A program made the translations under genes and the position numbers. Positions 40,269 to 49,000 of a DNA stretch of 64,000 nucleotides are shown piece by piece (within the stretch, counting starts at the first letter, position 1; every line of letters starts with the position of its first letter). The stretch is taken from the NCBI GenBank assembly GCA_035556135.1, contig DATMFO010000003.1, positions 1,674,001 through 1,738,000 on the forward strand, written 5' to 3'. The DNA is from ZC4RG30 sp035556135. Its GTDB lineage: Bacteria > Pseudomonadota > Gammaproteobacteria > Steroidobacterales > Steroidobacteraceae. The notes beneath the pieces are model-generated. The model worked only from the letters and a program-made list of their open reading frames with translations, had not been told where the DNA came from and made no database searches.

Positions 40269-41033
40269 ATGAACCAGCTGCTTGTGCTCGCCGCCGACCC
40301 CGCCGCCTGGCTGGCACTGGTCACGCTGATCGCGATGGAAGTCGTGCTCGGCATTGACAACCTGATCTTCATCTCCATCCTGACCAACAAGCTGCCGGAG
40401 GAGAACCGGGCCCGGGCCCGCCGCATCGGCATCTCGCTGGCGCTGGTGATGCGCCTGGCCCTGCTGGGCATGGTGGCGCTGATCGTGAAGGCCACCACGC
40501 CACTGTTCGCCGTGTGGGGACAGGAGTTCTCCTGGCGCGACCTCATCCTCATCGCCGGCGGCCTGTTCCTCATCTGGAAGGCCACCAAGGAAATCCACCA
40601 CAACACCGACCCGGAGCCGCACCCGGACGTGTTCGAGCCCAAGGCCAGGATCGGCTTCGGGGCGGCAATCGGCCAGATCATCGTGCTCGACCTGGTGTTC
40701 TCGGTGGACAGCATCATCACGGCGGTGGGCATGACGCCGCACATCCCCATCATGGTGATCGCCGTGGTCGTCACCGTGGGCGTGATGATGGTGGCGGCCA
40801 CTCCGCTGGCCAACTTCATCCACAACAACCCCACGCTGGTGATGCTGGCGCTGGGCTTCCTGCTGATGATCGGCACCACGCTGGTGGCCGAGGGCTTTGG
40901 CGCCCACGTGCCCAAGGGCTACATCTACAGCGCGATGATCTTCTCCGTGGGCGTGGAGCTGCTCAACATGCGCGCACGGCGGGCCCAGCGGCGCCGCGCC
41001 GCCACCACCGGGGGCGGGCAGGTGGCTGACTGA
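40269..41033 (+). CDS. TerC family integral membrane protein
   Basis: A 254-residue TerC/YgdQ-type membrane protein with seven hydrophobic helices. The conserved acidic signatures lie in helix 1-2 (LIAMEVVLGIDNLIFISIL, Glu and Asp) and helix 4 (VLDLVFSVDSIITAVGMT, Asp pair). TerC proteins are tied to tellurite tolerance and, more recently, to metal (manganese) export with secreted metalloproteins. It begins a three-gene plus-strand operon; its stop overlaps the next start as TGATG. It is divergent from the ABC exporter, with 56 bases between start codons. Confidence 0.93.
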   Translation: MNQLLVLAADPAAWLALVTLIAMEVVLGIDNLIFISILTNKLPEENRARARRIGISLALVMRLALLGMVALIVKATTPLFAVWGQEFSWRDLILIAGGLFLIWKATKEIHHNTDPEPHPDVFEPKARIGFGAAIGQIIVLDLVFSVDSIITAVGMTPHIPIMVIAVVVTVGVMMVAATPLANFIHNNPTLVMLALGFLLMIGTTLVAEGFGAHVPKGYIYSAMIFSVGVELLNMRARRAQRRRAATTGGGQVAD

Positions 41034-41992
41034 TGAATCGTTTCCTGCCGGATCCTTTCATTCCGGCGGTCCTCATCACCCTGCTGCTGGCCACCCTCTG
41101 GCCGGCATCCGGCGAGGTGGCCGACGTCGTTGGCGTGCTGGCCAAGGCGGCGGTGATGCTGCTGTTCTTCCTGCACGGCGCCAAGCTGCCGCGCGAGAAC
41201 CTGGTGGCCGCGGTCACGCACTGGCGCCTGCACCTGCTGATCCTCGGCAGCACCTACCTGCTGTTCCCGGTGCTGGGACTGGCGCTGTCCAGCCTGTTCC
41301 CCTCGCTGCTGCCGGCCAACCTGTGGGCCGGCGTGCTGTTCCTCTGCGCCCTGCCCTCGACGGTGCAGATGTCCATCGCCTTCACCGCCATGGCGCGGGG
41401 CAATGTCGCAGCCAGCGTCACCTCCGCGGCGCTTTCAAACCTGCTCGGGGTCTTCCTCACGCCGCTCATCGCCGGGGCGCTGCTGCATGCCCAGGGAGAC
41501 GGCGCCACGTCGCTCGACAGCATCTGGAAGGTGGTGATGCAGCTGCTGCTGCCCTTCGCCGCCGGCCACCTGCTGCGGCCGCTGCTGGCCGGATGGGCCG
41601 CGCGCAACAAGCGCCTGATCACCTGGACCGACCGCCTCACCATCCTGCTGGCGGTCTACAGCGCCTTCTCGGCGGCGGTGATCGACGGCATCTGGTCCAC
41701 CCTGCCGCTGGCGACGCTGCTGACGCTGGCGCTCGTCTGCGCCACGCTGCTCGCCTGCGTGATGCTGCTGACAATCGGGGGATCCCGCATTCTGGGGCTC
41801 CCGACGGCGGATCGGCGCTCCGTGCAGTACTGCGGCTCCTTCAAGAGCCTGGTCAGCGGCGTGCCCATCGCCAGCGTGCTGTTCCCTTCGACGGAAATTG
41901 GCGCGATGATCCTGCCGATCATGATCTACCACCAGTTGCAGCTGATGGTGAGCGCCACGGTGGCGCCGCGCCAGGCCCGTAAAGAGCAATGA
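41033..41992 (+). CDS. Bile acid:sodium symporter family transporter (SLC10A7-like)
   Basis: A 319-residue transporter with nine to ten hydrophobic helices. It matches the bacterial SBF/DUF4137 (YfeH, SLC10A7-like) group: FLPDPFIPAVLITLLLATLWPA at the start, LLFFLHGAKLPRENL, ALPSTVQMSIAFTAMARGNVAASVTSAALSNLLGVFLTPL (crossover motif), and CGSFKSLVSGVPIASVLFP near the end. The substrate is unknown; human SLC10A7 affects calcium and glycosylation rather than bile acids. It is coupled on both sides (TGATG with terC, ATGA with the HD gene). Confidence 0.9.
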   Translation: MNRFLPDPFIPAVLITLLLATLWPASGEVADVVGVLAKAAVMLLFFLHGAKLPRENLVAAVTHWRLHLLILGSTYLLFPVLGLALSSLFPSLLPANLWAGVLFLCALPSTVQMSIAFTAMARGNVAASVTSAALSNLLGVFLTPLIAGALLHAQGDGATSLDSIWKVVMQLLLPFAAGHLLRPLLAGWAARNKRLITWTDRLTILLAVYSAFSAAVIDGIWSTLPLATLLTLALVCATLLACVMLLTIGGSRILGLPTADRRSVQYCGSFKSLVSGVPIASVLFPSTEIGAMILPIMIYHQLQLMVSATVAPRQARKEQ

Positions 41993-42753
41993 TTCCCTAC
42001 CGCAAGAAGCCGAAGTTCGTCACCGCCGCCGAGTGTCCGCAGGCCGCCCACGAGCGCATGGTGCTGCCGCAGCCCATCTCCAATTTCCGCGCCGACGGCG
42101 TCGCCGAGCCCGAAGCCGCCATGCTGCGGCACATGAACGAAGCCGGCGCCGTGTTCATGATGGGCCAGAACCCGAACCTGCCGGTGATGCCCGAGCGTCC
42201 GCGGCTGCTCGACTTCTTCCACTACCGCTTCAACGACATCGCCTTCCGCCACCTGCTGCAGAGCGCGAAGACGGCCCTCGATGCGGGCCAGAGCGAGACC
42301 GTGGTCATCGCCTGCCTGCTGCACGACATCTCCAACGGCGCGCTGATCCGCACCGACCACGGCTACTGGGGCGCACAGATGATCGCCCCCTATGTGAGCG
42401 AGGAAGTGGCATGGGCCGTGAAATTCCACCAGGCCCTGCGTTACTTCGCCGATGAAGCTGCGGGCTTCAAGTATCCCGACGCCTACAACCAGTTCTTCGG
42501 GCCGGATTTCAGTCCGCCCGAATACCTGCACAAGGCGCACAAGGAAGCGCGCAACCACCGCTGGTACATGACCTCGCGGCTGATCACCATCTACGACATC
42601 TATTCCTTCCAGGATGGCGTGGAGGTTGATCCGGACATCTTCACCGACATCATCGGGCGTCACTTCCGCGAGCCGGAAGAAGGCCTGGGCTTCGACAACT
42701 CGCCCGTGGCGCACATGTGGCGCACGATGATCTGGCCGAACAATTTCCTCTGA
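41989..42753 (+). CDS. HD-domain protein (phosphohydrolase or diiron oxygenase type)
   Basis: A 254-residue HD-fold protein. Candidate metal ligands, in order: His78 (FFHYRFND), His112-Asp113 (LLHDIS), His124 (DHGYWGA), His147 (KFHQALRYF) and an Asp near 200 (YDIYSF). The expanded H...HD...H...H...D set is what binuclear HD enzymes use, including PhnZ-like mixed-valent diiron oxygenases as well as phosphohydrolases. Chemistry cannot be decided from sequence. It is coupled by ATGA to the BASS transporter, so the two probably handle the same compound. Confidence 0.75.
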   Translation: MIPYRKKPKFVTAAECPQAAHERMVLPQPISNFRADGVAEPEAAMLRHMNEAGAVFMMGQNPNLPVMPERPRLLDFFHYRFNDIAFRHLLQSAKTALDAGQSETVVIACLLHDISNGALIRTDHGYWGAQMIAPYVSEEVAWAVKFHQALRYFADEAAGFKYPDAYNQFFGPDFSPPEYLHKAHKEARNHRWYMTSRLITIYDIYSFQDGVEVDPDIFTDIIGRHFREPEEGLGFDNSPVAHMWRTMIWPNNFL

Positions 42754-42877
42754 CGTAGGACGTCCCCTACACCCGATTGGTCCGGTTGCCTGCCGGGCGC
42801 GGGTTGCCCATCCGATGGCGCGCGTCATCCTGCAGTCCCACCATGCCTGTCCGGCTGGTTTTTCCGCAGGATTCCCG

Positions 42878-43099
42878 ATGAAGCTCTTTCTCACGTGGCT
42901 GCTGGGCGTGCCCCTGCTGGTCCTCGCGATAGTGGTGGCGAGGGCAATGACTCCCCAGGGACTTGAACCGCGCGCACGCGTGGTGGCGGCTGCCGCCTCC
43001 TCACCCTGCGTGCGGGAGCGTGACCTCGATCAGGTGGGCAGCCCCGTCGTCGGGAACCGGCACCGAACCACCTGCGAGCGCAGTACCGTCCAGCGCTAG
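42878..43099 (+). CDS. Possible small single-helix membrane protein
   Basis: From ATG 42878 the frame gives about 73 residues whose start MKLFLTWLLGVPLLVLAIVVARAM is a good single transmembrane segment. The rest looks unstructured, and the last 99 bases overlap the 3' end of the glucan synthase gene in antisense. No strong ribosome binding site is present. It may be only a chance frame. Confidence 0.25.
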   Translation: MKLFLTWLLGVPLLVLAIVVARAMTPQGLEPRARVVAAAASSPCVRERDLDQVGSPVVGNRHRTTCERSTVQR

Positions 43100-46000
43100 C
43101 GCGACCGCCGGCACGGCCCCGCGTTCTGCCCGCACTTCATACCGCGCCCCGCCCAGCTGCAGCACCACCTCGAATCCTGGCCATTCCGGCGGAATGCAGG
43201 GTGCAATGCGCAGCGTGCCGGCCTTGAGCTGGATGCCGAGCACCTGCTCGAGCACCACGCGGTACATCCAGCCCGCCGCGCCGGTATACCAGGTCCACCC
43301 GCCGCGCCCGGCGATGCCGCTGCCCGAGTAGATGTCGGCCGCCAGCACATAGGGCTCCACGCGGTACAGCGCGGCAGCCTCCCGTGAGCTGCTGCGATGG
43401 ACGGGATTGAGAATGCGCAGCAGCTGGCCGACCTCGGCACTGCGACCCAGCATTGCCTCGGCCATCAGCACCCAGATGGCCGCATGGGTGTATTGCCCGC
43501 CGTTCTCCCGCAGTCCGGGCAGGTAGCCCTTGATGTAGCCCGGATCCATCGGCGCGGCATCGAAGGGCGGCGCGAACAGCAGCACCAGGCCCTCGGACTG
43601 GCGGACCAGCCGCTCTTCCACGGCCTCCATGCCGGCCAACGCACGATCGGGAGGCGCAGCGCCGGAAATCACCGCCCAGCTCTGCGACAGGGAATCGATG
43701 CGGCATTCGCTGTTGCGCTGGGAGCCCAGCGGAGTGCCGTCGTCGAAGAACGCCCGGCAATACCACTGGCCGTCCCAGGCCTCACGCTCGCAGGCCTGCT
43801 GCAGGTCTTGCAGGTGCGCCTGCCAGCGCTGCACCCGGGGCTGGTCGTTGCGGGCCGCGGCCACGGGCAGGAAGCGCTGCAGCGTGAGGATGAGGAACCA
43901 CGCCACCCATACGCTCTCGCCCCGCCCCTCGTGGCCCACCCGGTTCATGCCGTCGTTCCAGTCACCGCCGCCGATCAGCGGCAGGCCATGCGCGCCGGTG
44001 GCAAGGCTGATGTCGATGGCGCGCGCGCAATGCTCATAGAGGCTTTCCCGCTGGCCGGAATCGCCGGGCACGTAGTGTGAATCCTCCTGGTGCAACGGCA
44101 GCGGCGGCCCGTCGATGAAGGGCACGGGCTCGTCGAGTACTCCGGCATCGCCGGTGGACTCGATGTACTGGTGCACGGCGAAGGGCAGCCACACACGATC
44201 GTCGGAAAAGTGGGTACGCACGCCGCGGCCGCTGGGGGGATGCCACCAGTGCTGCACGTCACCCTCCACGAACTGGCGCGCGGCGGCGCGCAGCAGGTGG
44301 ACGCGCACCTGTCCCGGGGCGCCCAGCGTGAGCGCCATGCCATCCTGTAGCTGGTCGCGGAAGCCGAAGGCACCACCGGACTGGTAGAAGCCGGTGCGTC
44401 CCCACAGGCGGCAGCTCACGGTCTGGTACAGCAGCCAGCGATTGAACAGCAGGTCCAGCGCGCGATCCGGCGTGCGCACCTCCACCGTTCCCAGCAGGCG
44501 ATCCCACTGCTGCCGGACCTTCTGCAAGGCCGCGTCGGCCCCGGTCGCGCGATACCGCATCACCAGCTGGCGGGCCGCATCGGCATCCGCGCCCTGGCCG
44601 AGGAGGAACAGCACTTCGTCCGAGGCGCCGGGGGCCAGCTCCAGGGTCACCGAGAAGGCGCAGCAGGGATCACGGCCGGGCGCATTCTCCACCGACCAGC
44701 GCGCCGCGGGATGCAGTCCCGCCGGCGCATCCGGACTGCCATTGCGGCCAAGGAACTGCTGCCGGCTGTCGGTGCAGCGTTGCTGCCGGCCGCCCAGGTC
44801 GCAGAAGGCGACGCGCGAGCCGAAATCAATCAGCGCCGGATTGCTGGCGAACTGCGCGCCGGTAGCCGGGTCCAGCCGCGTGTGCACGTCATGATTGGCG
44901 GCACCGCGAGTTGCGCCCAGAGACCAGTCCACACAGGCGACAAAGGTCACCTTGCGGACGACGGCATTGCGGTTGGTGAGGCGCAGGCGGCAGATCTTCA
45001 CCGGGTCGTCGGCCGCGACCAGCACTGTCAGGCGCGATGCAAAGCCCTGGAACTCCAGGTCGAAGTGGCTGTAACCCTGGCCATGCCGCACCTCATGGCG
45101 CGCACCGGCACGCCGCACCGGCTGGGGCAGCGGGCTCCATAACTCCCCGTCATCGGCGAGCAGGTAGAAATTCTCCCCGGAAGGATCACTCACCGCATCG
45201 TTCGACCACGCAGTGAGCTGGTTTTCCCGGCTGTTCAGCGACCAGGTGCACATGGACCCGCGTTCGGTGACCAGCGCCCCGAACTGCTCGCTGGCCAGCA
45301 CATTGCTCCAGGGCGCGGGTGTGTTCACGCCTTCCGGCAACGAGATCACATACTCGCGGCCATCCGCGGTGAAGCCACCCCAGCCGTTGAAGAATTCCAG
45401 CGCCGGGGCGGGTTCTGCCGCGTCCCCTGGCAGGGGCAATGCCAGGCGTCGCGGCAGTGGTGCGCGCGGTGCAAGTACCGAGGGCCGCGAGAGCTGTTCC
45501 ATCAGCCCGCCCTGCGCCGGATCCAGCACCACGCGTGCCAGCGCCAGCAGCAGGCGCAGCTCCGCTGTGCCGATCATGTCGCTCACCAGCGCGTAGATGC
45601 CGCCGCTTTCCCCTCCCTCCACCCCACGGGCTGCGAAGGCCCGCGCTGTGCCCTCGATGGCGTGTTGCAGGTCCTGCACATAGGAGTGGCGCTGCTCGTT
45701 CAGGATCACCACATCGATCACCAGGTTCTTGATGCGCAGGTATTCCTGGGCGCGCAGGCACTGGTGGATGAAGGGCAGGTCGTCCATTCCGTGGCAACGC
45801 ACCAGCAGGATGGGCCGGTCACCCGAGATGGAGAAGCGCCACAGGTGCGTAACGTCGAGCACGTTGGGCGCCGCGGGATCGCGCGCCGCACGCAGCTGGG
45901 GCGATGCATACAACAGGTGGCTGGCGAGCCCCTGGAACAGCCTGGCCTCAGCCAGCGTGCTGCGCAGGTAGTAGATCTCGGCGCGCGCGAAAGTCCAGGC

Positions 46001-49000
46001 CGATCCGCTGAGGTGTTCGAACAGTCCCGGGGTACGGTACTTCGCCACCAGGCTGGTGACTTCCTCGCGCGAGGTGCCGACGAAGGTGGCAAAGGTGAGG
46101 CTGACACGGGCGCGCGGCGGCACGGTGATCCGGGTGCGCAGGCTGAACACCGGATCCAGCACATTGCCCACCGTGTTCGAAAGTGCTGCCGATCCCTCCA
46201 GGGCCAGCGGGTGCCGGGTATCGCGACCACGGCCGATGAAGCGGCCGCGGTCGGTCTCATATTGCAGGTGCGCTGGCGCGGCGCCGGCGCCGCTGATGAC
46301 ATGCATGGCCCACACCGCTGCCTCGCGACTGCTGCGCGGCCGCCGGGTCGCCAGCAGCGCGCCACTTTCGGCCGCGAACTCGGTCTGCACGAACAGGTTG
46401 GAGAACCCGGGATGGGCCACGTCGGCACGCTGCGGCGCCAGTACGACTTCCGCATAGGAAGTCAGCTCGATACGGCGCGGACGCGTGCCCTCGTTGTACA
46501 GGGTGACCTGCCGCAGCTCACCGTCATCATCCGGCGGCACCATCACGGCCATCGTGGTGCGCAGGCTGCCGTCGAGCCGGGAGAAGGTGGCGCATTCCTC
46601 GTTGAACTGCACCCGGTATTCGTCCGGCGGCGCGGCGGTGGGCTGGAAGCCCGCCGACCAGAAGCTGCCCTGCTCCACGTCGCGCACGTAGATGAAGCTG
46701 CCCCAGCAATCCCGCGTGGCATCCTCCCGCCAGCGCGTCACGGCGCGTCCCCGCCAGCTGCTGGATCCGGCCCCCGAGTCGGTGAGCATCACCGTGTAAT
46801 GCCGGTTCGAGAGCAGGTGCGTGACAGGCTGTGGCGCGGCGTGGCCCTCGATGGTGCGCGAGAGGTCGGGGGTTTCCTCGAGGGTGGTGGCTGCCGGCAC
46901 ATCCGCCACCGCCAGCTGCGGGGCATCCACGAACCGCAGCGATCTCTCCTGCAGCAGCAGTTCGGCTGCGGCAATCGCCGGCTCCGCGTGGAAGCGGGCC
47001 TGCATCACCCGTTCCTGCAGCACATTGTCGAGGGCCACGATGCTCATGCCCTGGTGGTGGGCCATGTAGGCGCGCACTACCGCGACGCGGCTGCCTTCCG
47101 GCACCCGCGCCGGCGTGAAGTCCAGCGCTTCATAGAATCCGTAGTCACCCCGTCCCGACAGCCCCGCCAGGGCGGCGAGGTTCCGGCTGGCCGCCAGCGG
47201 CGCATACATCGCTGCCAGCGCCGTGGCATAGGGCGCAAGCACATAGTCGGAAGCCAGCCCGCGCTTCAGGCCCAGCGCCGGCACACCGAACCCGGAATAC
47301 TGGTAGGTGTATTCGCGATCGCGCACGTTGTAGGCGGATTCGGAGATGCCCCATGGCAGGCCATGCTGTTCTCCGTAGCGCATCTGCTGCTGCACCACGC
47401 GCCGGTTGGTCTGCTCCAGCAGGCTCTGGCGCGGCTCCTGCATCACCAGCGTCGGCATCAGGTACTCGAACATCGAGCCGGACCAGGAGGCCAGCACCGG
47501 GTGGCGCATGCCGCCGGTGAGCCGGCGGCCGAGCCGGAACCAGTGCGAGCGCGGCACATCACCCTTGGCGATGGCGACCAGGCTGGCGAGCCTGGCCTCC
47601 GAGGCCAGCAGGTCGTAATAGCCTTCATCGAGCGTGCCATCGACCACGCGGTAGCCGATCGAGAACAGTCCCCGCGCGCGATCGAACAGGAACCCGAACG
47701 ACATGCCCTGCACTTCCGCACGACACTGCGCCGCAATCGCGGCGAGCGTGCGGCAAAGCGCGGCACAGGCGGGCGAGCCGGCCGCGAGTTGCGACAGCGT
47801 TGCGTCCCGGGCGATGTTCGCGGCGCCAACCACGCTCGCCGCCGCCCCGGGCAGCGCCACCTGCAAGTCACGCAGGTGCGAGGCCACATCACCTGCCGCC
47901 AGGGCCAGCCAGCGACTCACCGGCGCAGGCAGCGAGTCCTCGCGCAGCAAGGCGATTCCCTGCGCCGCGGAGTCGAGCATGAAGCGCGCCTGCGCCAGCG
48001 TGGTGGCCGGGCTCTCCAGCCGACGCATCACCTGCTGCAGGCTGCGCCGCAGCGCGGCCGCGCGTTCCTGCACAGTGGTGTCGGCCGCCGACCAGGCCGC
48101 GACTTCGCGCTCGCAGAGCCGCAGTGCATCCCGCGGCCCCGTGAGTGCAGCCGGTGAGAGCAATGGTGCATCCATGGCGCCGAGGCAGGCCTGGCGCAGG
48201 GTCAGAAGATGTCCGGCGAGGTTGCCGCTGTCGACCGTGGACACATAGTGCGGCGCCAGTGCGTGCAGCGTGCGCGTGTCATACCAGTTCAGCAGGTGGC
48301 CATCGAAGCGCTCCAGCCGCTGCAGCGTCTCGAGGGTTGCACTGAGCCGTGCGCAGGTGTCGTGCAGGCCCAGCCAGCCGAAGTCGCGGGCAGCGAAGGT
48401 CGACAGCAGGTACATGCCGATATTGGTCGGTGAGCTGCGATGCGCCACCACCGGTACGGGGGTTTCCTGGAAATTGTCCGGCGGGAGGAAGTTCTCCCCG
48501 GCAGTGACGTGATCCTCGAAGAAGGTCCAGGTCTGGCGTGCGATGCCGCGCAGTTCCAGCGCCACCTCTTCGGGCAGGTCGTCGTCGGGGCGGGGTGCAT
48601 CCAGCGGCCGGCTCAGGAATTGCGCCAGCAGCGGCGACAGCCACCAAAGCAGCAGCAGCGGCGCGAAGCGCATCGCGGCAGGCGGATTCACCACCATCAG
48701 CACGGCCACGGCTCCCACCACCACGATGCTCGCGCTCTTCAGCGGCCACACGAAGCTGGCCAGTGAATCGCTCCTGCCCGCCTTCAGCTGCGCGGCGGTG
48801 GTCCATTCCAGCAGCCGCCGCCGGGTTGCGAGCCGGTAAAGCGCGCGGCAGATGGCATCGATCGCCAGCCAGGCATTCTGCGCGAGCAGCGCAATGGAGA
48901 CAGCCGTTCGCCCCAGGTCGGCCCACAGGTCGGCGGCCAGGCGCGCCAGGTGGACACGCCGGGAGCGTGACACCGGCGTACGCGCCAGGCGCTCCAGTGC

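Noticed and set aside
42948..42972. On the minus strand GGTTCAAGTCC resembles a tRNA T-loop, hinting at an attachment site
   Set aside because: The flanking five-base stems do not pair and no anticodon arm is found; there is no integrase or duplicated end nearby.
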